Shown here piece after piece: positions 15,507-23,717 of a stretch of 27,754 nucleotides of DNA. The translations under genes were made by a program, and so were the position numbers. Source of the DNA: Bacillota bacterium (GTDB taxonomy: Bacteria > Bacillota > Clostridia > Tissierellales > Sedimentibacteraceae); assembly GCA_029239575.1 (NCBI GenBank), contig JARBUP010000004.1:1-27754 (forward strand). The letters are read 5' to 3'. Every line of letters starts with the position of its first letter. Positions within the stretch are counted from its first letter, which is position 1. Below the pieces are notes generated by a model that made no database searches, was not told the origin of the DNA, and was given only the letters and a program-made list of their open reading frames with translations.

Positions 15507-15686
15507 ATGGCAGTACCTAAGAGAAAAACTTCCAAAGCTAGAAGAGATAGAAGAAGAACAGCTAAATCAAGATTGACATTACCAACTACTGTTGAATGTC
15601 CTCAATGTCATGAACCAAAAGTTCCTCACAGAATATGTGGAGCATGCGGATATTATAACGGCAAATCGGTTATGGTTGTTGAGTAA
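15507..15686 (+). CDS. rpmF: Ribosomal protein bL32
   Basis: A 59-aa protein of the large ribosomal subunit. The sequence begins MAVPKRKTSKARRDRRRTAK, the typical very basic N-terminus, followed by a zinc-ribbon: Cys31-x2-Cys34 and Cys44-x2-Cys47. It is therefore the zinc-binding (C+) form. Start ATG 15507 has a perfect AAGGAGGTG. It is co-transcribed with yceD, as in most bacteria, and a strong terminator follows 31 nt after the stop, separating it from plsX. Confidence 0.98.
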   Translation: MAVPKRKTSKARRDRRRTAKSRLTLPTTVECPQCHEPKVPHRICGACGYYNGKSVMVVE

Positions 15687-15698
15687 GATTAGTACTTA

Positions 15699-15714
15699 TA
15701 CTGAAATTTCAGTA
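15699..15714. promoter_or_regulatory. 16-bp perfect palindrome downstream of rpmF
   Basis: TACTGAAATTTCAGTA is a perfect palindrome lying between the rpmF stop and the terminator, about 35 nt before the -35 of plsX. It could be a transcription factor site for the plsX promoter or just a 3'-UTR hairpin. A FapR-like TTAGTACTTATACTGAA overlaps it, but the match is imperfect. Confidence 0.4.
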
Positions 15715-15717
15715 GTA

Positions 15718-15750
15718 AAAAAAATAGTGCCTATGCACTATTTTTTTATT
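15718..15750 (+). terminator. Intrinsic terminator after rpmF
   Basis: A 13-bp perfect stem AAAAAAATAGTGC/GCACTATTTTTTT with a CTAT loop; A-rich on one side and T-rich on the other, so potentially bidirectional. Confidence 0.9.
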
Positions 15751-15777
15751 GCAATCGTAATATATGTAAGTTATACT
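15749..15777 (+). promoter_or_regulatory. Sigma-A promoter of plsX-acpP
   Basis: TTGCAA (15749-15754), a 17-nt spacer and TATACT (15772-15777). The -35 starts directly after the T-run of the rpmF terminator. The leader is about 26 nt. Confidence 0.7.
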
Positions 15778-15809
15778 TTTTATGTTAGTAAAAAAACAGG
15801 GGTGTACAT

Positions 15810-16808
15810 ATGAAAATTATTGTTGATGCTATGGGTGGAGATAATGCACCTGAGGCTACAGTTATAGGTTGTATTAAAGCTCGAGATGAATATGGTGTAA
15901 ATGTCATTCTTTCTGGCAACGAATTAATAATTAAAAAAATATTGGACAAAAATACAACTGATACTAAAAAAATAGATATTTTAAATGCAGAAGAAGTTAT
16001 TACAAATGAAGATAAACCTGTTATGGCAATTAAGAAAAAGAAAAATTCTTCACTTGTAAAAGCACTAGAGGCAGTAAAAAATAAAGAAGCTGATGCAATT
16101 GTATCTGCAGGAAGCACAGGAGCGCTTTTAAGTGGCGGCTTAATAGTTATAGGTAGAATAGAAGGCATTGAAAGACCAGCAATTTGTACAATGATACCTA
16201 ATATTGTTGGAGGTTTTTCTTTGCTAATAGATTCTGGTGCAAATGTGGACTGTAAGCCAGATTATTTATATGACTTTACAATTATGGCTAATATTTACTC
16301 CCAAAAAGTAATGGGTAATGATTCTCCTAAAATATGCTTAGCAAATATAGGAACAGAAGAAGGCAAAGGGGATACATTAACTAAAGAAACATATGAACTT
16401 TTAAAAAACTCAAAAATACCTATTAATTTCTGTGGTAATATTGAGTCAAGAGAAATATTACAAGGTTCTGCTGATGTAATAGTATGTGATGGTTTTATAG
16501 GTAATATGATATTAAAGACATTAGAAGGAACTGCTATTGAGCTTATGAAAGCTTTAAAAAAAGAACTTAATTCAAGTTTTAGAACTAAAGTAGGTGCAGC
16601 ATTAGCTATGCCAGCTCTTAAAAATTTAAAAGCTATGTTTGATTTTAATGAAGTAGGAGGAGCCCCTTTATTAGGTCTTAAAGCTCCTGTTATAAAAGCA
16701 CATGGAAGTTCAAATGAAATTGCAATTAAAAATGCAATACGTCAAGCAAAATTATGTTGTGATAACAATGTAGTTAAATTAATCGAAGAAAGTATAGTAA
16801 AAAGGTAA
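15810..16808 (+). CDS. plsX: Phosphate acyltransferase PlsX
   Basis: Converts acyl-ACP and phosphate into acyl phosphate, the donor used by PlsY to start phospholipid synthesis. It is a peripheral membrane protein of 332 aa with the family pattern MKIIVDAMGGDNAPEA, the VMAIKKKKNSSLVKAL stretch, AIVSAGSTGALLSGG, LIDSGANVDCKP, CLANIGTEEGKG, NFCGNIESREI, VCDGFIGNMILK and APVIKAHGSSN. The start is ATG 15810 with GGGGTG. It is followed 14 nt later by the acyl carrier protein gene; plsX and acpP form a two-gene unit between terminators. No fapR gene is present next to it. Confidence 0.97.
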   Translation: MKIIVDAMGGDNAPEATVIGCIKARDEYGVNVILSGNELIIKKILDKNTTDTKKIDILNAEEVITNEDKPVMAIKKKKNSSLVKALEAVKNKEADAIVSAGSTGALLSGGLIVIGRIEGIERPAICTMIPNIVGGFSLLIDSGANVDCKPDYLYDFTIMANIYSQKVMGNDSPKICLANIGTEEGKGDTLTKETYELLKNSKIPINFCGNIESREILQGSADVIVCDGFIGNMILKTLEGTAIELMKALKKELNSSFRTKVGAALAMPALKNLKAMFDFNEVGGAPLLGLKAPVIKAHGSSNEIAIKNAIRQAKLCCDNNVVKLIEESIVKR

Positions 16809-16822
16809 AAGAGGTATTTTAA

Positions 16823-17083
16823 ATGTTTGGAAAATTAAAAATTCTTATTTCAGAAAAATTAGGTGTTGAGGTCGAAGATATCACAATAAAATCATCATTT
16901 ACAGAAGATTTAGATGCTGATTCAATTACATTTTTTGATTTAATTATGGCAATTGAAGATGAATTTGATATTGAAGTTGATGATGAGAGTATAGAAGGAA
17001 TTGTAACTGTAGGCGATTTAGTAAAATATATTCGCGAATATAATTACGACAATTTCGAAGATGAAGAAGAAGATGAAGAGTAA
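16823..17083 (+). CDS. acpP: Acyl carrier protein
   Basis: Carries growing fatty acids on a 4'-phosphopantetheine attached to Ser34 in the motif DLDADSITFFDL (the more usual form is DSL; here DSI). The four-helix pattern is otherwise standard: an N-terminal LKILISEKLGVEVEDI helix, AIEDEFDIEVDDESIEGIVTVGDLVKYI. At 86 aa it is slightly long because of an unusually acidic tail (NFEDEEEDEE). Start ATG 16823 has AAGAGG upstream. It follows plsX by 14 nt and is closed by a terminator, so it supplies ACP for PlsX and for fatty-acid enzymes encoded elsewhere. Confidence 0.96.
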   Translation: MFGKLKILISEKLGVEVEDITIKSSFTEDLDADSITFFDLIMAIEDEFDIEVDDESIEGIVTVGDLVKYIREYNYDNFEDEEEDEE

Positions 17084-17087
17084 AATT

Positions 17088-17117
17088 TAGGGACGCAGGT
17101 AATTGCGTCCTATTTTT
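17088..17117 (+). terminator. Intrinsic terminator after acpP
   Basis: Stem GGACGCA/TGCGTCC with a GGTAAT loop followed by TATTTTT. It is the most GC-rich hairpin in this part of the window and starts 5 nt after the acpP stop. Confidence 0.88.
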
Positions 17118-17147
17118 AAAAATCACAGTTATAATTTTTTATTCCTT

Positions 17148-17175
17148 CTATGAAATTACAATTGTAATTTCATAG
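17148..17175 (+). promoter_or_regulatory. 28-bp perfect palindrome in the rnc leader
   Basis: Each half-site is CTATGAAATTACAA read from either end, with no mismatch over 28 bp. It lies 35 nt before the rnc start codon and downstream of a TATAAT at 17130-17135. As RNA it would fold into a long AU-rich hairpin. It could be an operator or a substrate through which RNase III controls its own mRNA. Confidence 0.55.
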
Positions 17176-17210
17176 TTTAAATAAAGAGTTATAATATATT
17201 AGGAGGATAT

Positions 17211-17924
17211 ATGATAATAAATTTAGATGAATTGAAAAAGTTCGAAATAATAGTGAATTATAAATTTAAAAATATAGAAATTTTAGAAAAATCACTGACT
17301 CATAGTTCTTATTCAAATGAAGATAAGCTCTATACAAAAGTAAACAATGAAAGATTAGAGTTTTTAGGTGATGCAGTTTTAAGTATTACAGTTAGTCGAT
17401 ATATATTTGATAAATACCCTGATTATCCAGAAGGAGATCTTACAAAGTTAAGGTCCCAAGTAGTTTGTGAAGATACGCTAAGTTTAGTTGCAAAAGAATT
17501 AAATGTTGGAAACTTCTTGCTACTTGGAAAGGGTGAAGAAACTTCTGGTGGAAGGGAAAGAAAATCAATACTTGCAGATGCTGTTGAAGCTATTATAGCA
17601 GCTATTTATATAGATGGTGGATATAGAGAAGCAGAAAAATTTGTGCTTGCAAATTTAACTGAATATATAAAACTGGCTGTTAAAGGGAAAATTATCACTG
17701 ATTATAAATCATATCTTCAAGAATATTATCAAAGCAAATGCCAAAATTGTAAAATCCGTTATATAGTTACTAAAGAAGAAGGACCTGACCACGAAAAAAT
17801 GTTTCATGTTAGCGTTATGTTTAATAAAAAATCTGTTGGAACAGGAGTTGGCAAAAGCAAGAAATTAGCTGAGCAGGATGCTGCTAAAAATGCATTGATA
17901 TATGAAGGACAGATTAATGAATAG
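17211..17924 (+). CDS. rnc: Ribonuclease III
   Basis: Double-stranded RNA endonuclease for rRNA precursors and structured mRNAs. The catalytic domain (residues 1-150) has the signature NERLEFLGDAVL with Glu47, Glu50 and Asp54, and LADAVEAIIAAIYIDGGY with metal ligands Asp123 and Glu126. The C-terminal dsRNA-binding domain (about 160-237) shows DYKSYLQEYYQ, the MFHVSVMFNKKSVGTGVGKSKKLAEQDAAKNAL pattern. At 237 aa it is full length. Start ATG 17211 has AGGAGG with 4-nt spacing. It overlaps the radical SAM gene by 8 nt. The leader contains a perfect palindrome that may serve in autoregulation, as known for rnc in E. coli. Confidence 0.97.
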   Translation: MIINLDELKKFEIIVNYKFKNIEILEKSLTHSSYSNEDKLYTKVNNERLEFLGDAVLSITVSRYIFDKYPDYPEGDLTKLRSQVVCEDTLSLVAKELNVGNFLLLGKGEETSGGRERKSILADAVEAIIAAIYIDGGYREAEKFVLANLTEYIKLAVKGKIITDYKSYLQEYYQSKCQNCKIRYIVTKEEGPDHEKMFHVSVMFNKKSVGTGVGKSKKLAEQDAAKNALIYEGQINE

Positions 17925-19017
17925 TAAAATGAAAATAATACCAATTTTTGTACCCCATGTTGGCTGTCCTAATGACTGTGTTTTCTGTAATCAAAGAAAA
18001 ATAACAGGTAAAGGTGAAGTAGAAGTAAATAGTCAATATGCAATAGAAATAGTTGAAGAATACAGAAAAACAATAAATGAAAATACTTATACTGAAATTG
18101 CCTTTTTTGGTGGAAGTTTCACTGCTATTGATTTGAATTTACAAGAAGAATTATTGAAAGTTGGAAAACACTATAAGGATTTGGGTGTGGTTCAAAGTAT
18201 CAGAATGTCAACCAGACCTGATGCAATAAATGAAAATATATTGAACCTACAAAAAAAGTATGGTGTAGACATTATAGAACTTGGAATTCAAAGTCTAAAT
18301 GATGAAGTATTAAAAAAATCAAACAGAGGCCATACAAAACAACAATCTATAAATGCAAGTAAACTTATTAAGCAGTTTAATTTCACTTTAGGACATCAAA
18401 TAATGCCAGGTCTTCCCGGCAGTACAAAAGAAAATGACATAGAAACATGTTTTGAATCTATTTCTATGAAACCAGATATAGTAAGAATTTATCCTACACT
18501 TACTATTAAAGACACAGAATTACAGTTAATGTATGAATGTGGAATGTATAAGCCATTATCACTACAAGAAGCTGTTGATGTAACAGCTCTTATTTATTCC
18601 ATGTATATGAAAAATAATATAAATGTAATTCGTATTGGACTTCAAAATACAGAATCCATTAATGAGACTGAAGACGTAGTTGCAGGTCCTTTTCATCCTG
18701 CATTCAGACAATTAGTAGAAGAAAAAATTTATTTAAATGCTCTTATAAATATTTTAAACAATAAAGATTTACAAAATAAATCAATTAAAATATCAACAAA
18801 CAATAAATTTATAAGTAATATTGCAGGACAAAATAAATCAAATATAATTAAGTTAAGAAATTTGTTTAATATTAAAAATATTTCATTTGAAAACTGTAGC
18901 AATGAAAATATTATAGAATTATTTATTGTTCATAAAGATAATAAAAATAATAAAGAAAAAATAGGAAGCTTCTTAAAAAGTGAAATTTATAGTTATTATA
19001 TTGATGCAATAAATTAG
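17917..19017 (+). CDS. Elp3-like radical SAM protein
   Basis: A radical SAM enzyme with the 4Fe-4S motif Cys17-x3-Cys21-x2-Cys24 (GCPNDCVFCNQRKITG). It also shows FFGGSFTAIDL (SAM-binding Gly-rich strand), STRPDAINENIL, GIQSLNDEVLKKSNRGHT and GHQIMPGLPGSTKEND, all of the Elp3/YhcC-type subgroup. It lacks an obvious acetyltransferase domain; the C-terminal 100 residues are Asn- and Lys-rich and I do not recognise them. The substrate is unknown. In clostridia a gene of this kind is typically found between rnc and smc. I choose ATG 17917 (AAGGA 7 nt upstream) over the in-frame ATG at 17902. It overlaps rnc by 8 nt and ends 8 nt before smc. Confidence 0.9.
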   Translation: MNSKMKIIPIFVPHVGCPNDCVFCNQRKITGKGEVEVNSQYAIEIVEEYRKTINENTYTEIAFFGGSFTAIDLNLQEELLKVGKHYKDLGVVQSIRMSTRPDAINENILNLQKKYGVDIIELGIQSLNDEVLKKSNRGHTKQQSINASKLIKQFNFTLGHQIMPGLPGSTKENDIETCFESISMKPDIVRIYPTLTIKDTELQLMYECGMYKPLSLQEAVDVTALIYSMYMKNNINVIRIGLQNTESINETEDVVAGPFHPAFRQLVEEKIYLNALINILNNKDLQNKSIKISTNNKFISNIAGQNKSNIIKLRNLFNIKNISFENCSNENIIELFIVHKDNKNNKEKIGSFLKSEIYSYYIDAIN

Positions 19018-19025
19018 GGGGCAGC

Positions 19026-22000
19026 ATGTATTTAAAAAGAATATATGCAAATGGTTTTAAATCATTTGCAGATAAAACTGAAATAGTAGTAGAAAAAGGG
19101 ATAACTGCTGTTGTAGGTCCAAATGGAAGCGGCAAAAGCAATATATCTGATGCAATCAAATGGGTTTTAGGTGAACAATCTGCAAAATCCCTACGTGGTG
19201 GTAAAATGGATGATATTATTTTTGCAGGTACTGAGAAAAGAATGCCATTAGGATATGCAGAAGTTAACTTAATATTTGACAATGAAACAGGAATCATGCC
19301 TGTTGAATATAAAGAAGTTGCAATAAAAAGAAAGCTTTATAGAACTGGAGAAAGTGAATATTACATAAATAAACACCAGTGTAGGCTAAAAGATATTAAA
19401 GAACTTTTCATGGATACAGGAATTGGTAGGGATGGTTATTCGTTTATAGGACAAGGTCGTGTTGAAGATATTTTAAGCCCAAATTCTGAAACAAGAAGAC
19501 AGGTTTTTGAAGAAGCTGCTGGTATAGTAAAATATAAAGCAAGAAAAGAAGAAGCTCAAAGAAAACTTGAAAAAACTAATGAAAACTTAGACCGTGTAGA
19601 AGATATAGTTTATGAATTAAGTGAACGTATTGAACCATTAAAAGTTCAAAGTGAATCAGCCAATAAATATATTGAATTAAAAAATAATTTAAAAAAATGT
19701 GAACTTAATTATTTTGTTCATGAATATGAAAAACATGATGAACAGCTTGTAATATTAGAAAACCAGAAAAAACATTCCATTGAAGAAAAAGAAAAGCTAC
19801 AGAAAAAAAGGGATGCTTTAGAAGAAACAATTAAATTTCAAAAAAATCAAATAATAGAACTTCAAAAGAAATGCTCTGAATTTGAAAAATTGTTGGACGA
19901 TAAAAACAGAGAATTTGAAAGCTATTCAAGTTTATGTAAAGTACATAATGAAAAAAGACTTTTATATAAATCAAATATCCAAAATGTAAATTTAGAAATA
20001 GAAGAGTTGGACAAGCGAAATTTAGAATTACAAAACATCTTAGATAAAATTAACTCTGAAAAATCAGAGTTAATAGAAAACTTAAATTTACATAATGAAA
20101 AATCAAAGTCCGTTAATGAAGATATTGAAATATATAAAAGTGAAATAGATAAATATGTTAAAATAATTGAAAGCAAAAGAAATGAATTATTTGAGCTTCA
20201 CAAAGAAATAAATAAACACAATAGTTCAAAAAGCACTATGGAATCATTTATAAAAAATGATCAAGAAAGAATTGAACAACTTTCAAAAGAAATTAAAGAA
20301 GAAGAAGAAGATAATAAAGTCAAAGAAGAAATTATTAGTGACATTATTAAAGATGAGGAAAAAACTAAATTACATTTATCTTTGATAAAAGAATCTCTAA
20401 ATGAAACAATAACATTAAACAAAGACAATTATAATAAAAAAAGCAATTTAGAGATTGAAATTAAAGTATTAAATGAAAAACAAAGCCATACAAAATCAAA
20501 ATTAAATATTTTAAGCAATATGGAAGCTTACTATGATGGATATTATAAAAGCATTAAAATGTTAATGAACAATAAAGAAAAAAATGAAGAACTAAATAAA
20601 TCCATATTAGGTACTGTTGCTGATATTATTAATACAGAAAAACAGTATGAAACAGCTATTGAAATTGCTCTTGGTTCATCAATACAAAATGTTATTGTAA
20701 ATACTGAAAAAGAAGCAGGAAATATTATTAATTATTTAAAACAAAATAAAATAGGCAGGGTTACATTTCTTCCAATTGATATGATTTCTGAAAGAAGCTT
20801 AAATGCAAATGAAAAAACAATTATTTCAGACCCATGTGTAATCAATACTGCCGATAAACTTGTTGATACTGATCTTAAATTTGATAAAGTAATAAAGCAT
20901 CTTTTAGGTAGAATAGTTGTAGTAGATAATTTAAATAATGGTTTTAAAATTTCTAAAAAATTAAATAATTCATTAAAAATAGTTACTCTTCAAGGTGATG
21001 TTATAAACGCAGGGGGGTCTGTTACAGGTGGCCATATTGCACAAAATCAAAACCTTCTTGGTAGAAAAAGAGAAATAGAAGAATTAAAAGAAAACAGTGA
21101 AAAGCAAATTAATGAAATAAAAGAAAAAAATGATGAACTTTCTGTAATAGACAAAGGTATAAAAGAAAATAATATAAAAATAGAAAATATTAAAATAGAA
21201 ATAAATGAAAACAGTAATAAATTAAATATGACTGATTCAAGAAAGAAAATGCTTTTAGAACAAGTTGAAAAAACAACAGCAGTTATACAAAAATATAATA
21301 ACGAAAAGCAATATATAGTAAATGATAGAATAAAAAATGAAAAAAATATAGAAAATTTAGAAAATGAAATTTTAAAAATAAGAAAAAGTATAGAAGAAAC
21401 AGAAAAGATAATTGAAGAAACTGCAACTTTAAATAATGAAAACAAACAAAAATATGATGAATTTAATTTAGTTATTTCAAAACAAAAGGATGATTTATCT
21501 AATTTAAACCAAGAAATAATGTTAAAAGAAGAAAAAGCAAACAATATTATTTCTGAAATAAAAAGAAATAATTCGTCAAAATTATCGAAACAAGAAAATT
21601 TAATTTTAATAGAAAATGAAATAAATAAAGCATCAAACTCAATTGATGAATTTACTGAAAAACAAGAAATATTAAATGTTGATTTAATAGAGTTAAAACA
21701 AGATACATCCACAAGCAAAGAAAAATTATTAAAATTTCAAGATGATATATATGATTATCAAAACAAAATTAATGAAACAAACAAAGTTTTAACTACAATC
21801 TTAGACGATGAAAATTCAATGAATGTTAAAATTGAAAGAGGAAGATCTCGTTTAGAAGATGTATCAAAAAAACTTTGGGAAGATTACGAAATGAATTATG
21901 CAATGGCTTTAAGCTATAAAGATGATTCTATAAGCTATAATAAATTATATACTGAATTAAATGAATATAAAAAGGCTATAAAAAGTTTGGGTAATATAAA

Positions 22001-22595
22001 TATTAACTCTATTGAAGAGTACAAAGAAGTAAAGGAAAGATATGATTTTTTAACTTCACAAAAGAAAGATTTAAATGATGCTAAAAATCAACTTGAACGT
22101 GTAATAAAAGAGCTTGAGTTACAAATGAAAGATAAGTTTTTAGAAGAATTCTCAGGAATTAGAGCTAAATTTAATGAAGTTTTTAAACAACTTTTTAATG
22201 GAGGTTCAGGAGATGTTTATATAGAAGATGAAGAGAATGCTTTAAACAGCAATATAGAAATTGCTGTACAGCCTCCTGGAAAAAAATTAAGCAAAATTTC
22301 TTTATTGTCAGGTGGGGAAAAATCTCTAACTGCTATAGCACTTCTTTTTGCTATTTTAAAAACAAAGCCAACTCCATTTTGTATACTTGATGAAATTGAA
22401 GCAGCTTTAGATGATGTAAATATATTTAGATTTTCTCAATATTTAAAAGAATTTTCTAAAGAAACTCAGTTTATAGTTATAACTCACAGAAAAGGAACTA
22501 TGGAATCTGCTGATACTATGTATGGAGCTACTATGGAAGAAAAGGGAGTTACTAAATTAGTTTCTTTAAAATTATCAGAAGTAGATTTTGAATAA
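19026..22595 (+). CDS. smc: Chromosome segregation protein SMC
   Basis: Condensin ATPase that, with ScpA and ScpB, organises and separates chromosomes. The 1189-aa length is normal. N-terminal head: GFKSFAD and Walker A GPNGSGKSN (residues 31-39), then the QG(R)VEDIL Q-loop region. Two long coiled coils (about 165-510 and 670-1020) flank the hinge (about 528-666) with the GGSVTGG motif. C-terminal head: ABC signature LSGGEKSLTAIAL (about 1093-1105) and Walker B FCILDEIEAALDD (about 1117-1129). Start ATG 19026 has GGGGG upstream. The coils are very rich in Lys, Glu and Asn, in line with the AT-rich genome. ftsY follows after 25 nt. Confidence 0.98.
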   Translation: MYLKRIYANGFKSFADKTEIVVEKGITAVVGPNGSGKSNISDAIKWVLGEQSAKSLRGGKMDDIIFAGTEKRMPLGYAEVNLIFDNETGIMPVEYKEVAIKRKLYRTGESEYYINKHQCRLKDIKELFMDTGIGRDGYSFIGQGRVEDILSPNSETRRQVFEEAAGIVKYKARKEEAQRKLEKTNENLDRVEDIVYELSERIEPLKVQSESANKYIELKNNLKKCELNYFVHEYEKHDEQLVILENQKKHSIEEKEKLQKKRDALEETIKFQKNQIIELQKKCSEFEKLLDDKNREFESYSSLCKVHNEKRLLYKSNIQNVNLEIEELDKRNLELQNILDKINSEKSELIENLNLHNEKSKSVNEDIEIYKSEIDKYVKIIESKRNELFELHKEINKHNSSKSTMESFIKNDQERIEQLSKEIKEEEEDNKVKEEIISDIIKDEEKTKLHLSLIKESLNETITLNKDNYNKKSNLEIEIKVLNEKQSHTKSKLNILSNMEAYYDGYYKSIKMLMNNKEKNEELNKSILGTVADIINTEKQYETAIEIALGSSIQNVIVNTEKEAGNIINYLKQNKIGRVTFLPIDMISERSLNANEKTIISDPCVINTADKLVDTDLKFDKVIKHLLGRIVVVDNLNNGFKISKKLNNSLKIVTLQGDVINAGGSVTGGHIAQNQNLLGRKREIEELKENSEKQINEIKEKNDELSVIDKGIKENNIKIENIKIEINENSNKLNMTDSRKKMLLEQVEKTTAVIQKYNNEKQYIVNDRIKNEKNIENLENEILKIRKSIEETEKIIEETATLNNENKQKYDEFNLVISKQKDDLSNLNQEIMLKEEKANNIISEIKRNNSSKLSKQENLILIENEINKASNSIDEFTEKQEILNVDLIELKQDTSTSKEKLLKFQDDIYDYQNKINETNKVLTTILDDENSMNVKIERGRSRLEDVSKKLWEDYEMNYAMALSYKDDSISYNKLYTELNEYKKAIKSLGNININSIEEYKEVKERYDFLTSQKKDLNDAKNQLERVIKELELQMKDKFLEEFSGIRAKFNEVFKQLFNGGSGDVYIEDEENALNSNIEIAVQPPGKKLSKISLLSGGEKSLTAIALLFAILKTKPTPFCILDEIEAALDDVNIFRFSQYLKEFSKETQFIVITHRKGTMESADTMYGATMEEKGVTKLVSLKLSEVDFE

Positions 22596-22620
22596 TAATT
22601 GCAATTTATTTGGAGGAAAA

Positions 22621-23553
22621 ATGGATAAGGAAAATAAAGAAAAAAAAGGGTTCTTTGCAAAATTAAAAGAAGGCCTTTCTAAAACAAAGAAAAATTTTAC
22701 TGAACAAATTGAAAATATAATTTTTGCTCACAGAAAAATAGACGATGAATTTCTTGAAGAATTAGAAGAAATTTTAATAACTTCAGATATGGGAGTTGAA
22801 ACAACTCTTGATATAATTGAATATATTAAACAAGAAGTTAAGAAAAACAAAGTAGATGATACAGGTGAAATTAAAAATTTAATAAAAAAATATCTTGTAG
22901 AAATGCTTGAAAAACATAAAGAAGTTGAAACAGATAATACTAAACAGCAAGTTTTATTAATAGTAGGAGTTAATGGTGTAGGTAAAACTACATCAATAGG
23001 TAAAATTGCATATAGATTAAAAAACTCAGGCCAAAAAGTTATTGTTGCAGCTGCAGATACATTTAGAGCTGCTGCTGTTGAACAGCTTAAAGAATGGTGT
23101 ATAAGAGCCAATGTGGATATTATAGCTTCTGAAAATGGCTCGGACCCTGGAGCAGTTATTTTTGATGCAATACAAGCAGCTAAAGCACGTAAAAGTGATA
23201 TTTTGATTTGTGATACAGCAGGAAGACTTCATAACAAGAAAAATTTAATGAATGAATTAAGTAAATTGTTTAAAATATTGGATAAAGAATTCCCAGAAGC
23301 TAAAATAAATGTTTATCTTGTTATAGATGCTACTACAGGACAAAATGGAATTATACAAGCCAAATTATTTGCAGAAACTTGCCAGCTTGATGGTTTAATT
23401 TTAACTAAATTAGATGGAACTGCAAAAGGTGGAATTGCATTCCCTATAATAAACGAATTAAATATTCCAATAAAATATGTTGGAGTAGGAGAAAAAATAG
23501 ACGATTTGCAACCATTTGATGCAAATGATTTTGTAAATGCTATATTTGAATAA
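22621..23553 (+). CDS. ftsY: Signal recognition particle receptor FtsY
   Basis: SRP receptor GTPase that delivers ribosome-SRP complexes to the membrane. The protein has a short basic amphipathic N-terminus (KGFFAKLKEGLSKTKKNF) rather than the long acidic A domain of E. coli, then the N domain (DDEFLEELEEILITSDMGVETT) and the G domain: GVNGVGKTTSIGK (about 115-127), DTFRAAAVEQL, DTAGRLHNKKNLM (about 197) and TKLDGTAKGG (about 261), ending GEKIDDLQPFDANDFVNAIF. It has 310 aa from ATG 22621, which is preceded by TTGGAGGA; a longer in-frame reading from 22588 would overlap smc without a ribosome binding site. It is the last gene before a terminator. Confidence 0.97.
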   Translation: MDKENKEKKGFFAKLKEGLSKTKKNFTEQIENIIFAHRKIDDEFLEELEEILITSDMGVETTLDIIEYIKQEVKKNKVDDTGEIKNLIKKYLVEMLEKHKEVETDNTKQQVLLIVGVNGVGKTTSIGKIAYRLKNSGQKVIVAAADTFRAAAVEQLKEWCIRANVDIIASENGSDPGAVIFDAIQAAKARKSDILICDTAGRLHNKKNLMNELSKLFKILDKEFPEAKINVYLVIDATTGQNGIIQAKLFAETCQLDGLILTKLDGTAKGGIAFPIINELNIPIKYVGVGEKIDDLQPFDANDFVNAIFE

Positions 23554-23560
23554 GAAATCA

Positions 23561-23595
23561 ATGAATAATGAAAATTGAACAATGAACATTAAACA
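23561..23595. repeat. Degenerate 7-bp tandem repeat
   Basis: Five consecutive heptamers after the ftsY stop: ATGAATA, ATGAAAA, TTGAACA, ATGAACA, TTAAACA. The period of seven is clear though the copies differ. It lies in an intergenic spot just before a terminator. Confidence 0.6.
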
Positions 23596-23604
23596 GTTAA
23601 TGAG

Positions 23605-23640
23605 AAATTTTGCTCGAGGGCAAAATTTTTTATTTTTTTT
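23605..23640 (+). terminator. Intrinsic terminator after ftsY
   Basis: Stem AAATTTTGC/GCAAAATTT with loop TCGAGG, followed by a long T-rich tract. It ends the rnc-radical SAM-smc-ftsY unit. Confidence 0.85.
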
Positions 23641-23651
23641 AATATTACCAC

Positions 23652-23680
23652 TTGACAAAATTGCCAATATGCGATAAAAT
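23652..23680 (+). promoter_or_regulatory. Sigma-A promoter of the ylxM-ffh-rpsP-trmD operon
   Basis: Perfect TTGACA (23652-23657), a 17-nt spacer and TAAAAT (23675-23680). Predicted start near 23687, leader about 31 nt. A hairpin with one mismatch (23683-23707) directly precedes the AGGTGG ribosome binding site. Confidence 0.8.
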
Positions 23681-23717
23681 TCACTGTCAAGCGAAATACT
23701 TTACAGTAGGTGGTTAT

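Noticed and set aside
17190..17195. TATAAT just before the rnc start as its -10
   Set aside because: Transcription would start inside the AGGAGG ribosome binding site, leaving no usable leader; the upstream TATAAT at 17130 or read-through is more plausible.
21047..21718. Long minus-strand open frame (223 codons) inside smc
   Set aside because: It is a shadow of the Lys/Glu/Asn-rich coiled coil: a Phe/Ser/Ile-rich translation without a ribosome binding site or family features.
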